From Polytrichum commune (lineage: Eukaryota > Streptophyta > Polytrichopsida > Polytrichales > Polytrichaceae), in NCBI GenBank assembly GCA_950295325.1, contig OX485804.1, positions 54,362,429 through 54,426,428 of the forward strand: a DNA stretch of 64,000 nt, written 5' to 3'. Below are positions 21,728 to 34,031 of this stretch, piece after piece. How positions within the stretch are numbered: position 1 is the first letter of the stretch; each line of letters starts with the position of its first letter. Below the pieces are notes generated by a model, which was given only the letters and a program-made list of their open reading frames with translations, ran no database searches and was not told where the DNA came from. The translations under genes were made by a program, and so were the position numbers.

Positions 21728-22615
21728 ACTATGGCCTCACAATGGGCCAAAGCCCATGAAGGCCGTGCCGTTCGGCCTCGGGTGGGTGAGGCCACACCAC
21801 CTCACCCATATAAGCCTCTAGGACTCTACGCGGGGCCCCTACGCCACCGTGTAGAGACCTCTTGTCTCTCTACCAAGAGTTGGGGCCAAGTAGACATTTT
21901 CCCTTAGCTGCTAGGCCTAGAAGCCCCCAGCAGCTTCAGACCATCATAACTTCCTTGTATGATATTTGATGCTAACACGGGACCACTCCATCTTCATCTA
22001 CGCTTCACGTAGATGCCAATGCACTCCTCACTTGCCCCATTCAGGCAAGTATTGACGCAATTATGCCTGTTTGAACCTTGGCAGTCCCGGGAATCACTCC
22101 CAGGCACTGCTATACCAGGGCGGTGTCCCGGGACAGCGCCCCACTCAAATGGCCATAACTCCTAGCTCACACCTTTTGGCCCACGTGTCGCAACCCTTGC
22201 TAGCCCCCTTAGCAATCTTGCCAATTTTCGTTTCTAGCAAAGGTTACGAGCGCTAACCATTCGCATACCGCCATGCTAATGGTTAGCTCCTCCTACCCTG
22301 GACCTTATAGTTCATAGGAGGGAACCAACCCTCCTACTTTGCTTTCGGGACTCACCCCTTAATCGGTAACCCATTCCTAGATGTGGACTTCCATCCATGG
22401 AAGTCCAATCCCATAGCTCATGACCTTACCCTTGTGCCTCCTAGTCTTCGTGGGTGGGAGGCGTTCCCAACGCCCGGGGCCCTCACCCACACTAGGATCA
22501 CTTGGGCCCTCTCACCAACGGCGCCACAAGTCCCGGGTGTCACTCCGGGGTCCCTCTTGTGCCCATGGTGTTTCGGGCACTCCTCATGGAGAGGTTCGCG
22601 ACACCCTAGGCGCGC
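21728..22615 (-). mobile_element. Scrambled inverted copy of the family G LTR
   Basis: Three blocks match the preceding LTR in reverse complement. 21728-22172 matches 21445-21000, 22186-22370 matches 21727-21541, and 22420-22600 matches 20940-20760. A simple inverted copy would place the second block first, so one rearrangement or insertion reshuffled them. With 19975-21727 the whole can fold into a large hairpin. Confidence 0.75.
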
Positions 22616-24204
22616 CCTTTTGACTGCTTGAATCCGGTCCCTTCCTGCCGTCTACGGTTGCAGCTGTCGACCGGTTCGAGTCTGGTCTTCGTGTTTTTTT
22701 TTCCTTCTTCCTCCATCAAATGACGGTTCCCATTGCATGAGCATCCACCCTCATTGCCTCCACTTGATTCCATTTTTTCATCACCAACCCTCACACACAC
22801 CCATCCTAGATTGAGGCAGCGCTTCCGCCTCCTAACCCTAGCCTCTCCTCTCCCCCTTCTCTATCTTGCCTAATGAGCCTCACTTCCCTTGCGTTCCAAG
22901 ACCCCTCCAACTCCCTCCTCTTTTCTCGTGTTGCCCGGCATCTTCGGGCCGCCCAGAAAAAAAAATCGGGTCTTAGCCTTCCTCCTTGGCCCTCTCCCTT
23001 CTTAGAACTCCATTTTCCACACATGGCAAGTACATTCATCCTTTTTATTTTAACTTATTTCCTTTTTATTTTAAAGATTGAGGTTGGCCCCTTTCGGTTG
23101 GCCCCTTTCGGTTGTTTTTTCACTCCCCAATATTTATTTTATGGTTAATTAGCATGTGAGCACATCCTTAGGGTTCACAGAGATTGAACCTCAAACTAAT
23201 AAGATCCTCTAAGACACTTACATGACCATCATCTTGAAATGGCAACGTGAATGGAACAAAAGATTCATGAGCTTTAATGTTGGCCATAGAGATCGAATGC
23301 AATATTAGATGCACTATACAATATTATTGGACGTAACGGGCTCTTTATGTTAAATGTTGTATAATATAATATTGAATGAAATTGAAATGCATGATATCAT
23401 AACATCTAATAATACACAAATAAACAACTCACAATAACAACCAAAAAATATTTGTAGACAAAACATAGAACCCTAAAGCAAACCCTAAAAAATATCTCAT
23501 TTGGAAATGTAATCATATAGAACCCAACCCACTAGTGGGATGTGGATTATACTGTCATCATAACATTATTTTTAAACAAGACCAAGTGTGCACAAAAGAG
23601 AACTTAGAAATGCAAAAAGAAGAGTGTACGACTTTGACAAAGAGGAGAAGAAGGAATAAAGGTTTGAGGTTTTCTAGCACGAAGCAATTACATAGGGCCA
23701 AAATGAAACGACAAATGGATAGGGTCACTTTATGTGACATCGAAGACACTGCACGCAAAATTTGATTGTAAGGGATTTGAAAACATAAAACCACATAAAA
23801 AAAAATATGAATGTTGTAAATAAAAAACATCGTATGCAAATTAGTGGCTACTACGTCCAGAGCAATGTAATAAGGCAACATGGAAACTTTAACCCTAAAA
23901 ATCAGAAGGGATTTTCTCCCGTTTTGAAACAACTCTTTGTGGGGAATTTTTTTTGGTTATAATCCATTCCCTATGAATTTTTTCCGTTTCGATCCACTCA
24001 CGTGGTGGATTTTTTTTCCGATTCAAATTGTGTCCCCGGGAGATGTTCTAAAAATAAACATCATTTCTGCCAAATTTGTAAAGAAAATTGAACATTTTGA
24101 AACAGTTAGGAGAAAAAAATACCATTTAATGAGGGTTGTATGCAGAAGGCATACGGAGTGCAGAGGGAGGCGAACGCTCCAAGGAGAAACCAAGCGGAAT
24201 AACA
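22616..24204. other. No convincing gene
   Basis: Contains CT-rich sequence (22680-22870), a short duplication of GGCCCCTTTCGGTT at 23083-23113, then AT-rich DNA. One lysine/arginine-rich open stretch on plus near 23590-23762 (TKRRRRNKGLRF) looks protein-like but lacks an ATG and neighbours. It may be a relic exon or the 5' side of the methyltransferase-like gene. Confidence 0.35.
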
Positions 24205-27200
24205 ATGGCTAGCGCGTTTGCTATGACAAATGAGATCCTTCATCAAGCGGTGAACAAACCACCCACATCCGCCAATGTCTACAAAGTGCCCGATGGCGAT
24301 GATGAAGCGACGGTTGACATGGACGTGAAGTTGGTAACGCCATCATTAAACCCTTCTCTAGAACAACATGTAAGTCTCTTTTTCATTCTATTTATAAGTG
24401 TATCTCAAATCTCAGTGCTTATAATCATTTTTGTAAATGCTTTAAAAAAAATGTTTGGAATAAAGGTTTTTCCAAAAAAAAAATTTCAAAAAAACACTTA
24501 TTATCCACCAATTTTATATTAAAGTCATAGTCATTGTCCTCATTTTCTTCTATGCTCTTTTTTATAAAGAAAGTTGTGGAATAGAGGTTTCGATACCGAA
24601 ACTCCTATGCCAAACTTTTTATCATTCACCAATTTTATGTTCATGCTATAGTTGCTATCCTCAATTTTTTCTATATTTATTCCTTAAAAGAAAGTTGTAC
24701 CTATTCTATGTTCCTCTTCTATAGCTTTCTTTCAAAAAAAAAATCTTCTCCACCAATTTCATGTTGACGCCATGGCGGCTGCCCTCCTTATCTTTCATGA
24801 TTGTTTCTTCAAAGAAAAACCTACCTATTCTTTGCTTATTCTATTATGATGTCATAACCGTTGTCCCGATTCTCTTGTATGCTTGTGTCTTGAAAAAATC
24901 TTGTGGAATAGAAGTTTCTGTACCGAAACTCCTATTCCATAAATTTTTATTTTTATTTTTGTTTTAATTTTTTTATAAAAATTGTGAAATAGGGGTTTTG
25001 GTACCGAAACTCCTATTCGACAACTTTTCTTCAAATAATATATTTCTCATTCAATAATTTTATGTTGACGTCATAGCCGGTAACCTCATTTTTTTCCTTG
25101 TTTATTCTTGAAAGATATTCCACAACTTTATTTCAATTTTTTTTTTATCCTTCACTAATTTATTTTGACACTACAACCAATGTCCTCAATTTCTTCGATG
25201 CGTATTTCTTCAAAGAATGTTGTGGAATAGCGGTTTCGGTACCAAAATTTTTATTTCACAACTTTCTTTTAAGTATTAAAATTTCTTCTTGACTAATTTC
25301 ATGTCTATGTCACAACTATGCCTTTATTTTTTTGTATGGCTATTTCTTAAAAGTAAGTTACGAAATAGGGGTTCCAGTACCGAAATCCCTATTCCATACT
25401 TTTCTTTTAGAAGAAGCTTTGGAACGGGCATTTCGGTGCCGAAACCCTTACTCCAAAATTTACTTGAAAATAAATATTGCCTTTAGCAAATTATTTTTAT
25501 GTTTTCAAGTCAATATGTATGTTTTGTGTTATATCAAATTGTTGATGGTTATGTCAATTATATGGTCATGTAGGTGGCCTTCATTTTTTTTACATTGTAT
25601 TTTAAATATGAAGTATATTTCATTTTATAGTCTAGTTTTTTAATTTATTTAAAGTTGTTTATAATGTGTATTTGATATTTTGTTGTAAAGTGGATGATTA
25701 TCTGTTGCATGATCATTTTTCATTTATTATAGGTTTTGATTTGATTGTTAATATGTAAGATAACATTTTGGCAGACATCGACATTAAATAAGCATAAAAA
25801 AGAAGTTGGAGAAAATATATTTCTATTTTGTCATCAATGGCTTGTGAATTCAACCTCTTTCTAAATATTTCTACTACAATTGGGTGATGTGGTTTGGAAT
25901 AACGTCTGCCGAATTAAAGAATACATAGAAAAATGGTGTTGTCTTGTTTAAGACAAAGCGTATACTCCAATGTTATACGGTTCAACATCATTTGCAAAAT
26001 CCACAATATTGATGAAGAATCATAAAAGTGAATTGATAGTGAAACATGTGATATGTAGGTATTTTTCTACACTTGACTATTTTGAAGTAATAAAGTTTAT
26101 CTCCATTGGTGATATTGAACTTAATTTGTTTATTAAATTTGTGTAGGTACCTAACAAAGGAGCTTCAATCCTGGAAAGCAATTTCATTGTAAAGATTGCT
26201 TTCATTCTTGAACTTATAGGCTTACAAGTTAAGTGACCAATACCTATTTTCAGCCTTGCAATTGATATTGTGGGCTCATGATTTATTGGTTTATTTTCCA
26301 TGGTTTATTAGATGTCTAACAAATTTTTATCCCGCTGAAGAATAAAGCCTTAGATTATCAATGGAGCCATCACAACCAATGAACGAAGAGCCTCATGAGG
26401 AGCAACAATATGTTGGAAAATGAGGTATACGTAAATGGAAAGCACATGCTACACCAACACTTTCTATACCAACGAAAGTGGTTGTATTGTCGCGGCCACC
26501 GCCACCATCTGCACCAATGTCACAAAACGATAAAAGCAATGTTGATTTGCACCTTGATGGCATTCTATTAAATCTTAGTCCACCCCAAGTTGTTATTGCT
26601 TCAACACCTTCAAATTATGTTTATCAATCTCAACATGTGAATGTTGAAGTTTCTGATGGATCCAATATACACAAGATTTCTACGTTTGTGAAGAATGAGT
26701 CCATCTCCAATATGTTGGAGAATGGTGAAATCGACAACCTAGTGTTAATGTTTGCATTTGAATTTGTCAAAAATGTTAATAAGTTTGTACAACATTATTT
26801 AATTTTCTATGTTTTTGCAAATTTTTGTATCTAAAAATAATTTTTGTTGTTTATGGAATTCTAATGAATTTCATTTTTATTTATAGGTTGGTCATGCTCC
26901 CAAGATTTGTGTTTCGTCCAACATTTGTAAATTTGGTGGATTTAATCTTATAATTGCAGATTTGCCAAAGGGTCTACATGTTCCGAATGTGTTTTCTCCA
27001 GATTTAATTCTATTTTGGAATGCATATGATTCAGAGGACAAAGAGGCTTTGTTTGAGTTTGCAGATGGTTTTGTCATAGATGATACTTCATTGTTATTAT
27101 TTCTTCCGGAGTTCAAAACAGTTAGGGATAATGTTATGGCATATGCTACTTCATATGGATGTGCATTGGCAAAGGATTGGTGAGCAATAAATGAATTGTC

Positions 27201-28224
27201 ATTTTGTCTGCGTACAGATACAAAATTTACGGTATACTCCTATCTTAAATCTTCAAGTATTTTTTTTGAATATCTGTGGATTATATTTGTTGTTTGATAT
27301 TATAATAAATAATTATTTTCTAATAAAGAGGATACAACATTGTATATAGACTCGACGGTTTCGGCTCATGGTGTTCTTTCAATTGGAATCCCGTCCACAA
27401 TTTGTTTTCAACAAAGTGGGTGGTCTATCTCCAATGGAAGTGGGGCCCTAGATATCTTCTTTAATCGTACTACGTCCAAGATTTAATTGTCCCATGGAAA
27501 TTATCCCATGGAAAGGAGCACGTGAGAAAAACCCAGAGTTTTGTAAATTTTTATTGAATCATTGACTAAACCATAAGATGTTGTCCTTGATGCTTATACA
27601 TATACAAGTTAGAAACATGTTTTTTTTTTTTTTTTTGTAAATTTTAGAATTTAAGTCTTTTGTAAATGACAAATATGTTATGATGTGTACAATTGTATTT
27701 ATTACAGGTGTATTTATTCATGCTTGCCATCGTAGTGGCTGACACCTTGTTGCATTCGAGAGAGACTCGGTAATTTTCGACGCAATATTAGCCCCTTTGT
27801 GTGATTCATTGCCACCCCCTATTGTCCATGACTTGCAATCAATTAACATGGCATGCGAAGATGATGACGAGCCTATTCGAAAACTTCCAAGGAAATCTCG
27901 CTTGAGTGCGTAAGTTTGTTGGTTTGATTGATTTTAAAATTTTGGTTTTCCTTATGGACTATTTAGTCTTCCACCAATTGTTTCTAATCTTTTTGGATAT
28001 TGTGTGTAGAAAAATGAAGGAAGCGATGTCCCCTCTCATCAATTGATTTTCCCTGTGTATTGGATGTCGATGTCGAGTCTGAGGCGATACGGTTAGCAAC
28101 TATCATTACACCTTCAAGGCGAAGTAAATCTAAACATTATGATCTTCATATCTTGACATTCATGGATGTAGAGGCAGATGAATGTAATGTTCGTGTTTGT
28201 AATAATGAGGAGAATAATAGATAA
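24205..28224 (+). pseudogene. Degenerate DNA amino-methyltransferase-like gene, 7 exons
   Basis: Exons read by frame and GT-AG sites: 24205-24369 (ATG in strong context AACAATGGC, donor GTAAGT), 25775-26058, 26147-26774, 26887-27231, about 27331-27630, 27708-27909 and 28010-28224 (TAA). Exon 4 has LIIADLPKGLHVP, like motif IV (DPPY/DLPYG) of N6-adenine/N4-cytosine DNA methyltransferases, then a predicted strand-helix core ending near GCALAKDW. Exon 5 ends VVLDAYTYT and exon 6 begins VFIHACHRSG then HLVAFERDSVIFD. These resemble motif I (D-x-F-x-G-x-G) and the following SAM-site acidic residue, placed C-terminally as in permuted beta-class enzymes. Damage: TGG-to-TGA after DW at 27181, a frameshift in the T-run near 27550, a TAA near 27573, and the motif I glycines replaced. 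Exons 1-3 (a Pro-rich linker near 26490) are unrecognised. Family call is by eye. Confidence 0.5.
24570..25465. repeat. Array of ~50-bp palindromes in intron 1 of the methyltransferase-like gene
   Basis: Six near-palindromes built on AGGGGTTTCGGTACCGAAAC, with arms GTGGAATA.../...TATTCCAC, lie at 24570-24620, 24896-24945, 24981-25026, 25215-25266, 25353-25405 and 25415-25465. They are embedded in an irregular tandem repeat whose spacer reads CACCAATTTTATGTTGACGT then CATAGCCGTTGTCCTC. Half-palindromes remain at about 24690, 24800 and 25105. Confidence 0.8.
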
Positions 28225-29562
28225 TAAAATAAAATAGAATATAGGTGCATGAAGAGGTCTTGCACATGACTTGGTATATGTGTGCACATGTTTTTTTTTG
28301 GCAATTATATAGTTTTTATAAAATAACCACTAAGAGTGGACATTGATTTGTGTGACCATTGTCTCAAATACTTCAATTCCCAAAAAGAGGTGCCCTTTCA
28401 TAATAAACATTAGCCAATCTTAAAGTAGATTTATATGTGTCTTCATCCAACATACTCAAAATATAAATCAGAATAATATGACCTAATATCATTAAATATT
28501 ATAAGAGATGTTGATATGCTAGGCACCAAATAATCATCTTAAAACATATCTCCTACTTATAATCTTCATCATTGTACTTACTCAAGTTCCAATATGATTT
28601 TATATTAGTCATGATCTTATCTTGATTTGGTATATTGGAATAAGCTATGAACATTTTTATTCCCGTTGGTAATACCTCTCCTCACCATTAAAAGGCCCAA
28701 TAAAACTCACACACTTCAACTTGCGTCACAATCAAGACATGGTGTTTGGTTCATCAAGATTAGCTACTTGTCATCCAAATGGGAAGGAATTAGATTGGCC
28801 TATCATGTAGACCAAGATTCTATCATGAAAGCAATCCACTAGGCAAGACCAACCACCAAAGAAGATATCAACACAATAACTAAGGTCATATTTAACCATC
28901 ATGATGAACCTCCAAAATACCTACCCCTCTCGTCTTGCGCCTAAAGGAGAGAATACCACTTGCAATCCAATGCCTACCAACACATTACTACCCCGTATAA
29001 ACCCTCATTTCTCTTCCCATGATGTATCCAACTAATGTTCAAGGTGAAGACCCAAGCTTAATTTCATCCCCCTCACTTTCCTAGCACTTAGTACCTCCCT
29101 CATTCTTATAAATATTTTTCCTTCCCGCGATCATTGGAAATTATGTGCAAAAACTCATGTACATACCAACAAAGACCGGTAGTATAAAGTGGACCAACAA
29201 CATATACATTTTTCAATATATGAAACTAGGGTAAATTCATATGGGTGTAAATCATCTCAATATCTATTCACAAGTATTTGGAAGATAAATAAATGAAGAA
29301 GTGCCAAATACTGATTAACCACACCCAATACAAAAGTTGACGAGGTTTGACTATCAGGGAGGTGACTATCGGAATTTTAGAAAACCATGTGAGATTAAAA
29401 AAAAAAGGTCAATTTGATTTTTTTTAGGATAATTGTTTTTTTGTTAGATCTACCATAGCATTGGAAATATGTCCCCTGCATGATTATATGTAAAATAGGG
29501 TGGTGGATTTTTTTAATTTTAGTAAACAATAGAAAAAATAGGGTCATAGACATAGGATTCCC
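28225..29562. other. No gene seen
   Basis: AT-rich DNA with long A/T runs. No frame with splice signals or protein-like composition was found. It may include the 3' end of the preceding gene or of a transposon carrying it. Confidence 0.4.
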
Positions 29563-29857
29563 CTACAAGTGTGTAGTAGGACCAGTAGAATAACTATGGG
29601 TTTGACTACTTGGATGAAGTGTGTAGTATCTGTCCAAATTTTGATACAAGCGCATTAGTATGGAGGGAAATGTCATGGAATTTTTTAGAGGAAGACAAGG
29701 TGGAGTGGTTGGAGACTTCGAAGGTTGCCTCCCGCATGGCATCAACTAGTTTTAGATATTCGTCGTCATTGGTGCTAAACCTCTCGCGATTTATTAGTCT
29801 TATCATGACATTGTAAAGGATGTTAAACATGTATCTTGATAGTATTGAAGGGAGCAT
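29563..29857 (-). pseudogene. Protein-like exon relic, unknown
   Basis: The minus strand carries an open stretch of about 83 codons (INRERFSTNDDEYLKLVDAM, then a Ser/Lys-rich part). Composition looks coding, but no partner exon or family is recognised. Confidence 0.25.
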
Positions 29858-30600
29858 AGTTGTATCCTAACCCTTCACATTGTAAATGTTTGTTACAAGG
29901 TTTGAATGAACTTATAGTTGAATGTGTTTGTGAACACAATTAAAGTAAATGTTTTGATTCTTGTTTGTATTTAGCCTTTTTGTATTTGAATGCAACCTTG
30001 TATTTTTGAAGTAGTTAGTTATGCAAAATTCCATGTCTTGTCATAACTGATTATATTTCTTGTTTTGTTTTATATGTGTTTACAACTTGTGTATTTCAAC
30101 TTGTATGTATTGTTATCTTCATGCTTATTGATAACCCTTTAACTAGTATCCAAGTGCTATTGGAGGTGTTTTTATGCTGCTTTGAATGGTTTAGGATTGT
30201 TATTATTAATTAAAACCAAATGAATGACAATTTGAATGGTATGGAGTGTTTGTTGCTCACATAGTTGGTTTCGCAATGCTATAGTATTCTCTCCACTATT
30301 TGGTACTTGTATGATTGTCAATAAAAATATATATTGTGCCAAAAATTGTCCTCTTTAAAAAATTACAAATAAATATAGGGTGCTAAAAAATATGTCAAAG
30401 TAGCTTTTCATCTACAAATAGGGAGGGGAAAAGTATTAAAACATGCATAAATATCTCATTAAATACCCAATCATTACACATGATTATGAAACGTAAAGGG
30501 GTGTGTGAGGCCCCCCTTGATTGCCTCCATGACATGAAAAAGTAAATACCAAAAAGCCATGCATTTTGGTGAGGTAGACCTACATCCTCCATAGACAACA
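29858..30600. other. No gene seen
   Basis: AT-rich sequence without supported features. Confidence 0.4.
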
Positions 30601-30800
30601 CAATCGGAAAGACCTATATGTTCTTTTTATGAGCACAAGAATCTTCACTTTCAGGATATTCATTATATGTCAAGCTCCGAAAACTACGAGTGACATGGCT
30701 ACAACCTTGATTTGGATGTGCTGACCATCCAGTACTGATTGCGTGTTTCATATCCCAGGAGAAGTGGGCTACTTGGTAAGAAGTAACGGCCGGGGATTCG
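30601..30800 (-). repeat. Degenerate interspersed repeat, also in P450 introns
   Basis: The block containing AGAATCTTCACTTT and, further on, CAGGAGAAGTGGGCTA aligns with 48690-48850 and 50990-51190 (both in intron 2 of P450 gene 2). The word GTGCCACGAATCCCCGGCC occurs here inverted relative to 33810-33829, upstream of P450 gene 1. Possibly P450-flanking sequence spread by local duplication. Confidence 0.45.
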
Positions 30801-31084
30801 TGGCACTCATGTATTTTCATTAGTGAGAGTTCATTCATCTTTGCAGATGAGATGAACCACTTTAAACACTTCCTTATGTTGTCGGCTCCTTGTCTCAAGG
30901 GTTTCAAAAATATCAAGTTCTAGTAGTTCAAAATAATCCTAGTCGAATCTAATACTTGAGGCAATAATACAAAGGGGGTTAGACATAAAAAAAATTAAAA
31001 AATGCCTCATATAAAAGCAAGTGGGTGCATCATGCGTTGCCAACCTATCATTACTAGTCCATTTATTTTTAAGAAATTAATATG

Positions 31085-31410
31085 GTTGGACATTAAATAC
31101 CCCATCACAAATTTTTGGGGTGACAAATCCGGGTTGGGGAAACCCTCTAAATTTTTTTTTGAACCCGACTGAAATATGTTGCCCATCCCGCCCAACTTCG
31201 AAAGAAACATTGCCTTGCATTTTTGAAGGCCACTTGACTACAAATCCCATATGGAGTGCACTTCACCTTCAAGGTCTAATATATTTGTGCACTTCCAATT
31301 AGTAAATAAGCAATTGATTGGGATTTCATTCCGCAAGTGAAACCATTAATGAAGCATGTAATTAACTTGGAGGTTAGACACATTACAAAATCCTCATTAA
31401 CATTGAAATT
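31085..31410. mobile_element. Partial copy of the foldback element family
   Basis: TTGCCCATC..., GTGCACTTCACCTTCAAGGT and the sequence around GGATTTCATTCCGCAAGTGA match arms of the foldback element at 53822-54604. The flanking arms and target duplication are not intact. Confidence 0.55.
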
Positions 31411-31423
31411 ATAATTTTGTGAC

Positions 31424-32060
31424 TTATTATTTAAAATTATCTTTGTCATTCTAATGATAGATTAGTGCAAGTGTTCATAAGATAACCAAAATAAAACAAT
31501 GAAGATAGAATATAAAAATATAAAATGTTATTATATAAAAATCAAATTTAATTTTAGGTAATGTAATATGAGGTATAAATGAATGGTATGTTATTTGGAA
31601 TTAGACTTGTGAGACAATGTTATGGATGGGGTATACTCAGAATATCATAAGTTTCAGACTATAGCTTATCTTGAATTATTGTAATATTTTATCCTCATCA
31701 TATATTGTATTATCTTTGAAATCACATTGTGTATATATTTTTCTGTCATTTGAAATTATCTTTGTCATTCTAATGATAGATTAGTGCAAGTGTTCATAAG
31801 ATAACCAAAGTGAAACAATGAAGATAGAATATAAAACATAACAAAAATATTATATAAAAACCAATTTTATTTTTTTAGGTAATATAATATGAGGTATAAA
31901 TAGATCTATGCTATGTTATTTGGAATTAGACTTGTGGGACAATGTTATGAATGGGGTATATTCATATTATCATAAGTTTCTAACTATAGTCTATATGAAT
32001 TATTGTAATATTTTATCCTCATCATATATTATATTATCTTAAAATCACATAGTGTATACT
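31424..32060 (+). repeat. Tandem direct duplication, ~318-bp unit, two copies
   Basis: AAATTATCTTTGTCATTCTA starts both copies (about 31433 and 31751). Similarity continues through AATTATTGTAATATTTTATC near the end of each. No coding sequence inside. Confidence 0.8.
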
Positions 32061-32546
32061 AATTATTTTCAAATAAATTTCATTGTTATTATTATTATAT
32101 TGAATTGAAATTTCTGGTTCACCAATTTACCATAAGGTGATATATATTATTTTGACATATTACAAATATTTGAGCAATCACACCCGTGCAAAATAAATGA
32201 ATTATGAACAAAAAAAGAAGTCTATGACAACACGTCATAATTATATATTGCACATGTAAATATCTTGCAATACTTATCAAAATAACCATGTGGAATTCAA
32301 AGCCACATAATGGCCTTGGAAACAACTCATGGGAGGTTAGAAAACAGGCTTAGAGCATCCAAGGCCACATCATTGCCCTTTGCCAACTAATTGATATTTA
32401 CAAAATTATAGCTAGTAATTCACAATAGCTATGAGGGAGAAAATAGGTCTTACATGCCAACTCGGAGGCATTTCACTAAAGTAAGCTCCATCCGAGCTGC
32501 TTGATGGACTCATCCAATTTTGGTTACCGGATGACTTTACTTGAGT

Positions 32547-33803
32547 CCCGGGTACGCAACTCCCATATTATACGCAGGGGGCATCGTATTAAAAATGGCT
32601 TAGACGACGGCTTTTGTAAAAATTATATCAAATTATATCAAATTAAAATGATCAAAAAGTTGGGTGTACACCAAATTAAATAAAATGAGATGAAAAAAAA
32701 GTTGGGTAAAGACCAAATTAAATTAAATGAGATGAAAAAAAAGTTGGGTGAAGACCAAATTAAATAAATGAGATGAAAAAAAAGTTGGGTTGCATATTTA
32801 TTAAAAAAAAACTCCAACGTATATAAACAATTGAAACACCTAGTTTTTTAACCTTGTAGATTGTCTAAGAGGGGTATTCAATGTAGATGTCGGATTAGTA
32901 TTCACAAATGATAGAGGGTCCTTTTGAGGTCTCCCTCTTTTGGAAGGAGTTGTGGCAATTACAGGTGTAACATATTCCTTCTCCCTATCTCTACCTTCAC
33001 TACATGAGCCTCTACGCTTCATCTCACAATCCATGTGTTTGTTTAAGCCAAGGATGACCCTCCCAAATGAGCACAAACACACTCCAAAGCGACAACACAA
33101 AGGCTCCAAAGCAAAGCTGCACACTCCAAAGCAAAGACACAAAGGCTCCAAAGCAAAGTTGCACACTCCAAAGCAAAGTCATAAAGGCTCCAAAGAAAAG
33201 CCGCACACTCCAAAGCAAAAGACACAAAGGCTCCAAAACCGAACACAAAAGCTTCAAAGCGAATATATAGAAGCCTCAAACCCTAAACCGGGAACCCATG
33301 ATATTTTGAAATACCTCATGATACCCTTCAGTAGTCGGGGCAACATATGATGTATATGGTCTTAAAAATACATACCTCAACTGTATCCTAACACAAATCA
33401 AGAGGTCTCTATCCCAACAGTTAGACCAGTAAGTTGCCTATACATAATTTTAAAAAATCCACACGAATATTTGCCTCCAATTAGAATTATAAGCCACGAA
33501 TAGTTGCCTCCCATTAAAATTTTAAGTCATTCACAATGTTAAAATTTTATTAAAAAGTCCAAAAATTTGGGTAGTTTGACCTATGGTACATGTATTAAAA
33601 AAATCATATAATTAGGTTTTTAATGCAATTATATGCTTCAAAATATATTCATTTCCTATATATAATTACATTTTTGGATTCCTTGTTAGAAGAGCTACAA
33701 GGGTTTCCTACATTAAAACAAATTGTATCACTCAATATTGGACTAAAACGCATTATAAGTGATTATAATCAGGACCATATAATACGGGAGTTGCGTACCC
33801 GAG
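32547..33803. mobile_element. TIR DNA transposon, 1.26 kb, 8-bp target duplication (hAT-like)
   Basis: The left end reads CCCGGGTACGCAACTCCC and the right end is its inverted partner. ACTTGAGT flanks both sides (32539-32546, 33804-33811). The 550-bp element at 52517-53066 is an inverted internal-deletion relative with the same ends. Subterminal DNA holds repeated AAAAAAAAGTTGGGT words at 32650-32800. About 670 bp unique to this copy (32802-33470) carries a minisatellite and a minus-strand frame ending at 32840 with an AT-hook-like KRGRPQK. An 8-bp duplication suits hAT; transposase is absent. Confidence 0.8.
33075..33257 (+). repeat. Minisatellite inside the transposon, ~42-bp unit
   Basis: Units of AAAGGCTCCAAAGCAAAGYT plus GCACACTCCAAAGCAAAG repeat four to five times. 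The frames open across it on both strands are low-complexity by-products. Confidence 0.8.
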
Positions 33804-34022
33804 ACTTGAGTGCCACGAATCCCCGGCCATAAGTAACCATTGAAGACCCATCTACCTGCCAGTTAGAAGGTCAAGTAACAATTGCACAGATCGATTAACT
33901 TATTCAGGAGATGGAAGAGTCGGAAGGGAGGCCCACAGCTGCTTCTTCTATAAGGTGGAGAGTCTGAGTGGTTCGATTTGATTATTCATGAGATGAAAGA
34001 CTTGGCATGCTGATCTGCCGAT

Positions 34023-34031
34023 GATATAAAT
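34023..34031 (+). promoter_or_regulatory. Possible TATA box of P450 gene 1
   Basis: GATATAAAT lies 84-92 bases before the ATG at 34115, a sensible promoter distance for a short 5' leader. Confidence 0.4.

Noticed and set aside
24570..25465. CRISPR-like regularly spaced palindromic repeats
   Set aside because: Spacing is irregular, spacers are homologous to each other, and the DNA is plant nuclear with introns. It is a dyad satellite.
25289..25643. Open frames within the palindrome array
   Set aside because: They follow the repeat units and lie in an intron; composition is that of AT-rich non-coding DNA.
33024..33350. Open frames on both strands over 33024-33350
   Set aside because: They are created by the 42-bp minisatellite. 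The peptides are simple repeats with no support.
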